The notes under the pieces: model-generated
The model's database searches: none
Told to the model about the DNA's origin: nothing
The model's input: only the letters and a program-made list of their open reading frames with translations
In this document: positions 28,782-37,143 of the stretch, piece after piece
How the letters are laid out: each line of letters begins with the position of its first letter
Numbering within the stretch: the first letter of the stretch is position 1
Assembly (NCBI RefSeq): GCF_022227845.1
Contig: NZ_JAJNQN010000004.1
Location: 62,001-126,000, forward strand
Reading direction: 5' to 3'
Length of the DNA: 64,000 nt
Source of the DNA: Ectothiorhodospira lacustris
Lineage (GTDB): Bacteria; Pseudomonadota; Gammaproteobacteria; Ectothiorhodospirales; Ectothiorhodospiraceae
Translations under genes and position numbers: made by a program

Positions 28782-29756
28782 ATGATGAACCTGAAGAAGG
28801 CCCTTGTCGCCGGCGTGGCCGCGGCCCTGATGGTTTCTGCGCCCGCCATGGCGGATCGCGTCGACCCCAACCTGCCCGACTACCAGCGCGTCTCCGGCAT
28901 CTCGGGCAATCTGTCCTCCATCGGCTCCGATACCTTGAACAACCTCATGACCCTTTGGGCCGAGGAGTTCAGCCGCTTCTATCCCAACGTCAACATCCAG
29001 ATCCAGGGCGCCGGCTCCGGCACCGCCCCGCCGGCCGTCACCCAGGGTACCGCCAACTTCGGTCCCATGAGCCGCGCCATGCGTTCCTCTGAGATCCAGG
29101 CCTTCGAACAGGCCCATGGCTATCCGCCCACGGAAGTGGGTGTGGCCATCGACATGGTGGCGGTGTTCGTGAACAAGGATAACCCCATTCAGGGCATGTC
29201 CATTCCCCAGGTGGATGCCGTGTTCTCCGCCACGCGCCGCTGCGGCCATCCCGAAGACATCACCCGCTGGGGCCAGCTGGGTCTGACCGGCGCCTGGGCC
29301 AACCGTGACTTTACCCTCTACAGCCGCAACGCCGTCTCCGGCACCTACGGTTTCTTCCGTGAGTTCGCCCTCTGTGGCGGTGACTTCAAGCCCAGCATCA
29401 ACGAGCAACCCGGTTCCGCTTCCGTGGTCCAGGGCGTGACCGAGTCCATCAATGGCATCGGCTACTCCGGCATCGGTTATCAGACCGCCGGCGTGCGTGC
29501 CATTGCCATCGGCAAGGATGAAAGCGGGTTCTTCGAGCCCACCGCTGAAAATGCCGCTACCGGGGACTACCCGCTGGCCCGTCAGCTACTGGTCTATGTG
29601 AATTCCCACCCCAACCGTGGCATGGCCCCGCTGGAAAACGAGTTTGTGAAGCTTGTCCTGTCCAAGCAGGGCCAGGAAGTGGTGGTACGGGACGGCTTCA
29701 TTCCCCTGCCGGCCACCGTGGCCGCCCAGGTGCGTGAGCGCGTCGGCGTGAAATAA
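28782..29756 (+). CDS. pstS: Phosphate ABC transporter substrate-binding protein
   Basis: The 324-residue protein has a Sec signal peptide ending at AMA before [27 protein letters not shown] and [23 protein letters not shown] form the phosphate-binding cleft of the PstS fold, and [15 protein letters not shown] is a later binding loop. It delivers phosphate to PstCA in the membrane. ATG 28782 is preceded by AGAGGAAATCA; the frame is open upstream. A strong terminator follows, so the abundant pstS message may be partly separate from pstCAB. Confidence 0.95.
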   Translation: MMNLKKALVAGVAAALMVSAPAMADRVDPNLPDYQRVSGISGNLSSIGSDTLNNLMTLWAEEFSRFYPNVNIQIQGAGSGTAPPAVTQGTANFGPMSRAMRSSEIQAFEQAHGYPPTEVGVAIDMVAVFVNKDNPIQGMSIPQVDAVFSATRRCGHPEDITRWGQLGLTGAWANRDFTLYSRNAVSGTYGFFREFALCGGDFKPSINEQPGSASVVQGVTESINGIGYSGIGYQTAGVRAIAIGKDESGFFEPTAENAATGDYPLARQLLVYVNSHPNRGMAPLENEFVKLVLSKQGQEVVVRDGFIPLPATVAAQVRERVGVK

Positions 29757-29780
29757 GCAGTCCTTATGTCATGAGTTCAG

Positions 29781-29819
29781 CCGGCCCTGTCGACATATCG
29801 CCAGGGCCGGTTTTTTTTT
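29781..29819 (+). terminator. Rho-independent terminator after pstS
   Basis: A nine-base perfect stem (ccggccctg at 29781-29789 with cagggccgg at 29802-29810) is followed directly by nine T residues. It lies 25 bases after the pstS stop codon. Confidence 0.93.
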
Positions 29820-30082
29820 GTGCCTCTCTGCCGTCACCCCCGCGCGCGGGAGTCCAGGCCTTTCAGTCCATGACTGGATTCCCGCTTTCGCGGGAATGAC
29901 GACATGTGCTTCGCGGGAATGACGGCACGTGTTTCGCGGGGATGACGACATGCGCGCCTTTCATGAAATATGACAATCCGTAACCGTAATGTCACTTTCA
30001 TGGGTTACCGTGCGCGCATCGAGCAATCCGGATCGGACCAGTCCATCCGCTCCCCAGAATCTCTTCGGACGGCGATTACCCC
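29820..30082. repeat. Gap with dispersed inverted repeats before pstC
   Basis: From 29831 to 29945 lie inverted-repeat copies: accccgcgcgcgggagt, then ggattcccgctttcgcgggaatgac at 29876-29900, followed by two partial copies of 'ttcgcgggaatgacg'. The remaining part, 29950-30082, is the control region of pstC. No gene is present in this stretch. Confidence 0.75.
29957..29975 (+). promoter_or_regulatory. Probable PhoB box upstream of pstC
   Basis: CTTTCATGAAATATGACAA has the TTCAT and TGACA half elements 11 bases apart with an AT-rich centre, as in pho boxes. A weaker TGTCACTTTCAT follows at 29990-30001. The pstC start is 107 bases downstream. A separate PhoB-dependent promoter would compensate for the terminator between pstS and pstC. 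Confidence 0.55.
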
Positions 30083-32386
30083 ATGACTGACGCATTTATC
30101 ACAGCCCCGGGCAAGGACGGCAGGTCGTCAGACTTGACCACGCTGCTCCCCAGCGGTGAAAAACGTGCACGCCTGCGCAAGTGGCGCTACTTCAAGGACG
30201 GTGTGTCCCGCTACGGCGTGGGTGCCGGCGGGATCGGGGTGGTGTTTGCCCTGGGCCTGATCTTCGTCTATCTCTTCTACGAGGTCTTTCCGTTGCTGGT
30301 GCCGGCGGATGTCTCCGTCGAGAGCTCCTACCAGCTTCCCGGCGATGCCGACGCCAACACCTTGTTTCTGACCTTGGAACGCTATCAGGAACTGGGGGTG
30401 CGCTTTTCCGACCGCGGTATTGCTACCTTCTTTGAAACCGGCGATGGCCGCATCCGCAATCAGGTGGCCATGCCCATCCCCGAAGGGGTGGCCGTCACCA
30501 GCTTTGCTCATGGCGAGGCCCGTCAGCGGCTGATCGCTTACGGCCTGTCCGACGGCAGCGCCATCGTCGGTCGCCATGCCTATGACCTGAGCTATCCGGA
30601 TGATATGCGTTACATCGCTCCCAAGGTGGAGTTTCCCCTGGGGGATGAGCCTGTCATGGTGGACCCGCAGGGTCGAGCCCTGACCCAGATCGCCCTCCAG
30701 GATGGACCGCAGGGTTATGTGATTGCGGCCCTCACCGAAGATAACCGCCTGCTGATGAGCCGGGTACGTTCCACCACCAACCTCTTCACCGGCGCGGTGG
30801 ATGTGCGTCGGGATTCCTTCCAGCTGCCATCGCCGCCCGGCAACACCCGGCAGATCCTGGTCTCCGGCGATCACCGCAGTGTGTTCGTGGCCGATGACCT
30901 GGGGCAGCTCCATTACTACGACATCTCCGTGCCGGCCAATGCCCGTTTGGCCGATTCCGGCCGGGTGGTTCCCGAAGGCCACCAGATCACCGCCATGGAC
31001 TTCCTGGTGGGTACGCTGTCCATCATCGTCGGTGGCTCCGATGGTTCCGTCTCCCAGTGGTTCCTGGTGCGCGATGAACAGAACCGCCACCACCTGACCC
31101 TGGTGCGGGAGTTCGAGCCCCATGCCGCCCCCATTACTGCCATTGCCACCGAATTGGCTCGCAAGGGGTTCTACGTGGGGGATGCCTCCGGCGTGTTGGG
31201 CATCCACTACGCCACTTCCCACCGGACCCTGCTCAAGCGTCATTTGACCGATGGCCCCATCCGGGGCATCGGCCTGTCGCCGGTGAATCGGGCCATGCTC
31301 ATTGAGGACGACAGCGGCCGGCTGTTGCACATGAACCTGCGCAACCCCCATCCCCAGGCTTCCCTGCAGGCCCTGTGGGGCAGGGTGTGGTACGAGGGAC
31401 GCAGCGAAAAGGACTATATCTGGCAGTCTTCCGGCGCCACCGACGACTTCGAGCCCAAGTTCAGCCTCATCCCGGTGACCCTGGGCACCCTGAAGGCCGC
31501 CTTCTTCGCCATGTTGTTTGCCACCCCCCTGGCCATCATGGGCGCCATCTATACCGCCTACTTCATGCAGCGGCACCTGCGCACCGTGGTCAAGCCCACG
31601 GTGGAGATCATGGAGGCGCTGCCCACCGTGATCCTGGGTTTCCTGGCGGGCTTGTGGCTGGCGCCGTTCATCGAGTCCCATCTGCCGGCAGTGTTCAGCA
31701 TCCTGATACTCATGCCCTTGGCCATGCTGGTGGCGGGATTTGCCTGGACCCGAATGCCCATGGTGGTACGCCAGTACGTGCCCCTGGGCATGGAGATCCT
31801 GGTGTTGGTGCCGGTGATCCTGCTGGTGGCTTGGCTGTCCATCGCCGCCAGCCCGCTGGTGGAGGTGATGTTCTTTGACGGCAGCATGCGCCAGTGGCTC
31901 ACCGAGGTAGGCATTACCTACGACCAGCGCAATGCCTTGGTGGTGGGGATCGCCATGGGCTTTGCCGTCATCCCCACCATCTTCTCCATCGCCGAGGATG
32001 CGGTGTTCAACGTGCCCAAGCATCTGACCCAGGGTTCCCTGGCTCTGGGGGCCACCCCCTGGCAGACGGTGGTGGGCGTGGTCCTGCCCACCGCCAGCCC
32101 CGGTATCTTTGCTGCGGTGATGATGGGCTTCGGCCGGGCCGTGGGCGAGACCATGATCGTGCTGATGGCCACCGGCAACAGCCCGGTGATCAACTTCAAC
32201 ATCTTTGAAGGTATGCGCACCCTGTCGGCCAACATTGCCGTGGAGTTGACCGAGACAGCGGTGGGCAGCACCCACTACCGCATCCTGTTCTTCTCCGCCT
32301 TGGTGCTGCTGATCCTCACCTTCGTGGTGAACACGGCCGCCGAGATCATTCGTCAGCGCCTGCGGCAGCGCTACAGCAACCTGTAG
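30083..32386 (+). CDS. pstC: Phosphate ABC transporter permease PstC, long form
   Basis: At 767 residues this is more than twice the size of E. coli PstC. After the first membrane helix (~residues 45-70) there is an insertion of about 390 residues rich in beta-strand repeats such as GSDGSVSQWFLV and GDASGVLGIHY, which resemble beta-propeller blades. The permease core begins near residue 470 (SLIPVTLGTLKAAFFAMLFATPLAIMGAIYTA) and has EALPTVILGFLAGLWLAP and the ABC-contact loop NVPKHLTQGSLALGATPWQTV. This corresponds to the enlarged PstC type common in some Gammaproteobacteria (COG4590). Confidence 0.93.
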   Translation: MTDAFITAPGKDGRSSDLTTLLPSGEKRARLRKWRYFKDGVSRYGVGAGGIGVVFALGLIFVYLFYEVFPLLVPADVSVESSYQLPGDADANTLFLTLERYQELGVRFSDRGIATFFETGDGRIRNQVAMPIPEGVAVTSFAHGEARQRLIAYGLSDGSAIVGRHAYDLSYPDDMRYIAPKVEFPLGDEPVMVDPQGRALTQIALQDGPQGYVIAALTEDNRLLMSRVRSTTNLFTGAVDVRRDSFQLPSPPGNTRQILVSGDHRSVFVADDLGQLHYYDISVPANARLADSGRVVPEGHQITAMDFLVGTLSIIVGGSDGSVSQWFLVRDEQNRHHLTLVREFEPHAAPITAIATELARKGFYVGDASGVLGIHYATSHRTLLKRHLTDGPIRGIGLSPVNRAMLIEDDSGRLLHMNLRNPHPQASLQALWGRVWYEGRSEKDYIWQSSGATDDFEPKFSLIPVTLGTLKAAFFAMLFATPLAIMGAIYTAYFMQRHLRTVVKPTVEIMEALPTVILGFLAGLWLAPFIESHLPAVFSILILMPLAMLVAGFAWTRMPMVVRQYVPLGMEILVLVPVILLVAWLSIAASPLVEVMFFDGSMRQWLTEVGITYDQRNALVVGIAMGFAVIPTIFSIAEDAVFNVPKHLTQGSLALGATPWQTVVGVVLPTASPGIFAAVMMGFGRAVGETMIVLMATGNSPVINFNIFEGMRTLSANIAVELTETAVGSTHYRILFFSALVLLILTFVVNTAAEIIRQRLRQRYSNL

Positions 32387-32450
32387 GCCGGGGAGGGCAT
32401 GACACGATGATTTTTCTGGAATTGGACCGGAACGTGCCGGGAACAAGCAA

Positions 32451-34130
32451 ATGACTCTGAAGAACTGGTTCAAGAGCGGCAGCCCCTGGATCTGGCTCAA
32501 TGCCGGCGCCATCGCCATCAGCATGATCATGGTGGTGGGCCTTTTGGCCCTCATCCTGGTGCGTGGCTTCTCTCACTTCTGGCCCTCGCCGATCCTGATG
32601 ACGGATCTGACCACCCATGACGGTCGCCAGGTGCATATCGTCGGTGAACTGTCCCGCTCCCAAGTGCTGCCGGCCCAGGTGCTGCGGGATGCGGGAGTGC
32701 CCATCGACGACGACATCCAGTTGGTTACCCGCCACCTGATCAAGCAGGGCAACCGGGACGTCTGGGGTCGGGACTTTGTCTGGTATCCGGAAGTCGGCAT
32801 GACCGAGTGGTCTTATCCCAGGGACGCCATGCGCCTGGAGCGGCGTGAATGGGGCGATTTCTACGGCTTCCCGGTGCGTATTCTGGAACAGGGCCGCACC
32901 GTGGCGGAGGGCGATCAGCTGTGGCCGGAACTGCAGCAGCGCATTCGCCGGGCCAATGAGATCTTCGATGAGATCCGCCGCATCGAGCGCGGGGAGATCG
33001 GCAACGTCAATCATCGCATGGAGCGGGTGCGCCTGAGCGAGCGACGCATGGATCTGCAATGGCGCGAAGGCCGCATCACCGTGGCCGAACGAGACCAGGG
33101 CATGGCGGCGCTGGCGGCCCAGCGGTTGGAACTGGATCAGGAGTATGCCGTGCTGCAGGAGCGCCTGGACGCCCTCTATCAGGATGTGCGCCGTGACACC
33201 CTGGTGGCCCGGGTGATGGATGGTCGGGAATGGCAGATCCCCATGGCCCAGATCATCCGCGCCGTGAAACCCAACGACATGTCCGTGTTCGGCAAGACCG
33301 GGCTGTATCTCAAGCAGTTCTGGGAGTTCATGAGCGGCTATCCCCGTGAGGCCAACACCGAGGGCGGGATCTTCCCGGCCATCTTCGGTACCGTGACCAT
33401 GGTGTTCGTGATGTCCATCATCGTCACCCCCTTTGGTGTGCTGGCGGCCATTTACCTGCGGGAATACGCCCGCCAGGGACCCTTGCTGCGGGTGATCCGC
33501 ATCTCCGTGTACAACCTGGCGGGGGTGCCGTCCATCGTCTTCGGGGTGTTCGGCCTGGGCTTTTTCGTCTATTTCATGGGGGGGGCGATTGATCGCAACT
33601 TCTACCCCGAAGCCTTGCCGTCGCCCACTTTCGGCACGCCGGGCCTGATGTGGGCCTCGTTCACCCTGGCCCTGCTGACCCTGCCGGTGGTGATCGTGGC
33701 CACGGAGGAAGGGCTGTCACGGATTCCCAGCACCATCCGTCACGGCAGTCTGGCCCTGGGGGCCACCAAGGCGGAGACTCTGTGGAAGGTGGTGGTGCCC
33801 CTGGCGACGCCGGCCATGATGACCGGTCTGATCCTGGCCATTGCCCGCGCCGCCGGGGAGGTGGCGCCGCTGATGCTGGTGGGGGTGGTGAAGCTGGCTC
33901 CCACCTTGCCCATCGACGGCAACTTCCCCTTCATCCACCTGGAGCGCAAGATCATGCACCTGGGCTTCCATATCTATGACGTGGGCTTTCAGAGCCCCAA
34001 CGTGGAGGCGGCCCAGCCGCTGGTCTACGCCACGGCCCTGACCCTGGTGGCCCTGATCGTGATGCTCAACCTGACCGCCATCAGTATCCGTAACCACCTG
34101 CGTGAGAAATATCGGGGCGAGTCGGATTGA
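32451..34130 (+). CDS. pstA: Phosphate ABC transporter permease PstA, long form
   Basis: The 559-residue permease has one helix near the N-terminus, then an inserted domain of roughly 250 residues including a long charged helical stretch (IRRIERGEIGNVNHRMERVR onwards), then the permease core from about residue 300. GVPSIVFGVFGLGFFVYF and SRIPSTIRHGSLALGATKAETL are the core and ABC-contact motifs. The enlarged N-terminus parallels that of PstC and is known from the same long-form transporter group. It follows pstC by 64 bases. Confidence 0.94.
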   Translation: MTLKNWFKSGSPWIWLNAGAIAISMIMVVGLLALILVRGFSHFWPSPILMTDLTTHDGRQVHIVGELSRSQVLPAQVLRDAGVPIDDDIQLVTRHLIKQGNRDVWGRDFVWYPEVGMTEWSYPRDAMRLERREWGDFYGFPVRILEQGRTVAEGDQLWPELQQRIRRANEIFDEIRRIERGEIGNVNHRMERVRLSERRMDLQWREGRITVAERDQGMAALAAQRLELDQEYAVLQERLDALYQDVRRDTLVARVMDGREWQIPMAQIIRAVKPNDMSVFGKTGLYLKQFWEFMSGYPREANTEGGIFPAIFGTVTMVFVMSIIVTPFGVLAAIYLREYARQGPLLRVIRISVYNLAGVPSIVFGVFGLGFFVYFMGGAIDRNFYPEALPSPTFGTPGLMWASFTLALLTLPVVIVATEEGLSRIPSTIRHGSLALGATKAETLWKVVVPLATPAMMTGLILAIARAAGEVAPLMLVGVVKLAPTLPIDGNFPFIHLERKIMHLGFHIYDVGFQSPNVEAAQPLVYATALTLVALIVMLNLTAISIRNHLREKYRGESD

Positions 34131-34155
34131 TACCTGACCGAAGAGATTCAAGAGT

Positions 34156-35013
34156 ATGGACGGTATGACAACCATGACAGAGCAGAACACCATGACCCAC
34201 GGCGTCACCGCCGGTCTCTTCGAGAACAGCGAGCGCAAGCGTCTGCGCCTGGCCGACGAGACCATTGCCCTGGAAGTGCAGAACCTGAACCTCTACTACG
34301 GCGATGCTCAGGCCCTGAAGAGCATCTCCATGAAGGTGGCCGCGAAGCGGGTCACCGCCTTCATCGGCCCCAGCGGCTGCGGCAAGTCCACCCTGCTGCG
34401 CTGCTTCAACCGCATGAACGATCTGGTGGATGCCTGCCGCATTGACGGACGGATCCTGCTGGAGGGGGCGGACATCTACGAACGCAAGGTGGATGTAGCC
34501 GAACTGCGTCGCCGGGTGGGCATGGTGTTCCAGAAACCCAACCCCTTCCCTAAATCCATCTACGAGAACGTGGCCTATGGCCTGCGCCTGCAGGGTGTGC
34601 GTGACCGCAAGGTCCTGGACGAGGTGGTGGAGCGCTCCCTGCGCAGCGCCGCCCTCTGGGATGAGGTCAAGGACCGGCTCCATCAGAATGCCTTTGGCCT
34701 CTCCGGTGGTCAGCAGCAGCGTCTGGTCATCGCCCGGGCGATTGCCATCGAACCGGAGGTGATCCTGCTGGACGAACCCGCTTCGGCGCTGGATCCGATT
34801 TCCACGGCCAAGATCGAAGAGCTGATCTATGAACTGAAGGAGGATTACACCATCCTCATCGTCACCCATAACATGCAGCAGGCGGCCCGTGTATCCGATT
34901 ACACCGCCTACATGTATCTTGGCGAGATGATCGAATACGGCGATACCATGACCCTCTTCACCAACCCCAAGAAGAAGGCCACGGAAGACTACATCACGGG
35001 TCGTTACGGTTAA
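34156..35013 (+). CDS. pstB: Phosphate ABC transporter ATP-binding protein
   Basis: The 285-residue ATPase has Walker [10 protein letters not shown] near residue 72, signature [16 protein letters not shown], and Walker [38 protein letters not shown] near the C-terminus is the PstB H-loop and tail. The N-terminus is about 30 residues longer than E. coli PstB. ATG 34156 is the most upstream start; 34174 (MTEQ) is an alternative. Confidence 0.96.
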   Translation: MDGMTTMTEQNTMTHGVTAGLFENSERKRLRLADETIALEVQNLNLYYGDAQALKSISMKVAAKRVTAFIGPSGCGKSTLLRCFNRMNDLVDACRIDGRILLEGADIYERKVDVAELRRRVGMVFQKPNPFPKSIYENVAYGLRLQGVRDRKVLDEVVERSLRSAALWDEVKDRLHQNAFGLSGGQQQRLVIARAIAIEPEVILLDEPASALDPISTAKIEELIYELKEDYTILIVTHNMQQAARVSDYTAYMYLGEMIEYGDTMTLFTNPKKKATEDYITGRYG

Positions 35014-35381
35014 TCGGCCGGCAACATGTCTTGCGGGAGTGAGCCGTTGGGAGGGCACGCCTTGGGATGTTCCTGGCCGTCACTCCCGCGAAGGCGGGAG
35101 TCTAGGCTTTTCAGTCTGTGACTGGATTCCCGCTTTCGCGGGAATGACTTACTCAGATGCGCGAATGGCCTGCTCGGACGCCCACATGGCTTGCTCAGAT
35201 GCGCGAATGGCTTGCTCAGAAGACCCCTCGTGGGAGCGGCCCTGGCCGCGAACAGCGGTGCGGATTCTTGCCGGCGGGGTTGTCAGCGGGCAGGTCCGCT
35301 CCCCCGGCAAGGCAGATGGTTCAATCATGAGTTCGGTTTCCGGGGCGCTGCTCTTCACCGACATTTTTCGAGGCAATAGCG
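35014..35381. repeat. Gap between pstB and phoU with three kinds of repeats
   Basis: No gene is seen. An inverted pair of the dispersed element occupies 35079-35148 (gtcactcccgcgaaggcggg and tggattcccgctttcgcgggaatgac). A 21-bp tandem repeat with 3.4 copies follows at 35150-35220 (consensus tgctcagatgcgcgaatggct). At 35230-35305 there is a REP-like palindromic segment, gtgggagcggccctggccgcg, with a partial inverse caggtccgctccc. The last ~75 bases before phoU are unrepeated. Confidence 0.75.
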
Positions 35382-36113
35382 ATGGATCAGAATAAACTGG
35401 GTGGTCACTACCTGGAAAAATACAACGAGGAGTTGGAGACCCTGCGTAACCGCGTCCTGGCCATGGGCGGCCTGGTGGAATCCCAGGTGACCGATGCGGT
35501 GAGCGCACTGGTGACCGCCGATGTGCGCCTGGCCGATCAGGTCATCAAGAACGATGCCCGGGTCAACAGCCTGGAAGTCATCATCGACGAGCAGTGCGCC
35601 GAGATCCTGGCCCGCCATCAGCCGGCGGCCAGCGACCTGCGCTTCATCATCTCCATCGTCAAGACCATCACCGATCTGGAGCGCATCGGCGACCAGGCGG
35701 AGAAGGTGGCCCGCATGGCGGTCCATCTGGCAGAAAAGGACCGCCCCAAGAACCAGTACGCCGATGTGCAGTCCCTGGGTGACCGGGTGGCCCGTCTGGT
35801 TCACGATGCCCTGGATGCCTTTGCGCGCATGGATGTGGAGGCGGCCCTGGCCGTGGCCCGCGAGGATGCCCACGTGGACCGGGAATACGAGTCGGTGATG
35901 CGTCAGCACATCACCTACATGATGGAAGACCCGCGCACCATCACCCGCGCCCTGGATGTGATCTGGGCCCTGCGTGCCCTGGAGCGCATCGGTGATCATG
36001 CCCGCAACATGTGTGAATACGTCATCTACCTGGTAAAGGGCAAGGACGTGCGCCATGTGAGCCTGGAAGAGATGGAAAGGGCTGCCCGCGGCGAAACCCC
36101 CGGGGAAGAATAG
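35382..36113 (+). CDS. phoU: Phosphate signalling protein PhoU
   Basis: The 243-residue protein consists of two three-helix PhoU repeats. Each has an acidic metal-site motif: TDLERIGDQAEKVARMA near residue 95 and RALERIGDHARNMCEYVIYL near residue 200. PhoU links PstSCAB activity to the PhoR kinase and keeps the regulon off when phosphate is plentiful. phoB and phoR are not in this window. It follows pstB after a repeat-filled gap. Confidence 0.95.
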   Translation: MDQNKLGGHYLEKYNEELETLRNRVLAMGGLVESQVTDAVSALVTADVRLADQVIKNDARVNSLEVIIDEQCAEILARHQPAASDLRFIISIVKTITDLERIGDQAEKVARMAVHLAEKDRPKNQYADVQSLGDRVARLVHDALDAFARMDVEAALAVAREDAHVDREYESVMRQHITYMMEDPRTITRALDVIWALRALERIGDHARNMCEYVIYLVKGKDVRHVSLEEMERAARGETPGEE

Positions 36114-36238
36114 GCCGCTCTGGAGGGCGTTCTTCCACATCGGCAGGTCCGGTTGCCTGTGTCGGACCTGCCGGAGACACCACCGGTATCGGTATCCGGT
36201 GCTTAACGTGAAAGAAACCAGGTTCAGGCACAGACACT

Positions 36239-36263
36239 CCCTTCTCCCCTCGGGGGAGAAGGG
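36239..36263. repeat. Perfect intergenic hairpin
   Basis: An 11-base perfect inverted repeat (ccttctcccc arms around tcg) lies in the 255-base gap between phoU and the convergent deaminase gene. It is not followed by a T tract, so it resembles a common intergenic repeat (followed by gtcggggatgaggggtg) more than a classical terminator. Confidence 0.6.
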
Positions 36264-36368
36264 TCGGGGATGAGGGGTGAGTCTGGGAGAGGGGCTTGGT
36301 ACAGCCCCCCCCCTCTTGTATCAAGGGTGCATCGCCATCAAGATGCATGAGAGTCAGATGCATGGGAG

Positions 36369-36932
36369 TCAGTAGAGCCGGCCGCCGGCCGCCAGATACT
36401 GATTGAGCACGGCCACGGCCTCTTCCCGCAGTACCCCGCCCGTCACCCGGATACCCCGCCGTTCCAGGGCCTGCTGCCAGGCTGCGGGCTTGTCCCCTTC
36501 GTCAAACCCGATGGCCCGCACATCCTCGTCCTGGGCCGCATAGACCAGTTCACGGATACCGGACCAGGGCAGGGCGCCCATGCACATGGCGCAGGGTTCC
36601 GCCGATACCGCCAGCCGGTAACGCCGTTGCCCGCCGTCGCTCAGGTCGTGACGTCCCAGCACCTGCTGGGCCATGGCCAGGGCCACCATCTCTCCATGCA
36701 GGATGGAACAGCCTCGGCTCACCACCATGTTCACCCCCGGGGCCAGCAAGGTGCCGACTTCGTCGAAGACGGCGGCTCCGAAAGGACCACCGGTACCGTG
36801 GATCACGTTCTGCCGGGACAGATCAATGGCGAAACGGGCTTGTTCCTCCAGTGTCTTCAGCACCGGAACCGGCCCCTGCAGTTGCGCTTGCAGCCAGTCG
36901 GGCAGGCGTAGGGTCAACGCGGGTAGCTCCAT
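36369..36932 (-). CDS. Nucleoside/guanine deaminase-like protein (cytidine deaminase fold)
   Basis: The 187-residue product has the zinc-dependent deaminase signature: His79 and Glu81 in SILHGEMVALAMAQ and Cys114/Cys117 in AEPCAMCMGAL. The arrangement matches nucleoside deaminases of the guanine-deaminase/TadA type; the PWSGIRELVYAA segment behind it is typical. It is not TadA itself by overall sequence. The substrate cannot be decided. It is transcribed towards phoU and away from cysI. Confidence 0.87.
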   Translation of the reverse strand: MELPALTLRLPDWLQAQLQGPVPVLKTLEEQARFAIDLSRQNVIHGTGGPFGAAVFDEVGTLLAPGVNMVVSRGCSILHGEMVALAMAQQVLGRHDLSDGGQRRYRLAVSAEPCAMCMGALPWSGIRELVYAAQDEDVRAIGFDEGDKPAAWQQALERRGIRVTGGVLREEAVAVLNQYLAAGGRLY

Positions 36933-37082
36933 GATGTCTCCTGATGGTCATGCAACCGTGGGAGTCGGCCTGTCCCACCGCTTCATTGTAGGCCCTGCCA
37001 GCCATTCATGAGTCTGCCCATCAGCGTCCTTGATCTGCCTCATATTCTCCAAAAGAATCAATAGATGAATACAAATTCTTTT

Positions 37083-37096
37083 TTGATTGTTATCAA
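37083..37096. promoter_or_regulatory. FNR/ANR-type palindrome upstream of cysI
   Basis: TTGATTGTTATCAA matches TTGAT-N4-ATCAA at all ten fixed positions. Its centre is about 55 bases upstream of the cysI start codon. No clear -10 element sits at the spacing expected for activation, so repression or another factor of the FNR family is equally possible. Confidence 0.55.
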
Positions 37097-37143
37097 TTGG
37101 AGTAACCTCCTGCAAAGCTCAAGCATGCGGGAGACGGCAGACA

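Noticed and set aside
30128-32554. 808-codon minus-strand frame opposite pstC
   Set aside because: The His/Gln/Gly-rich product is the complement of the PstC coding sequence, which has clear family motifs.
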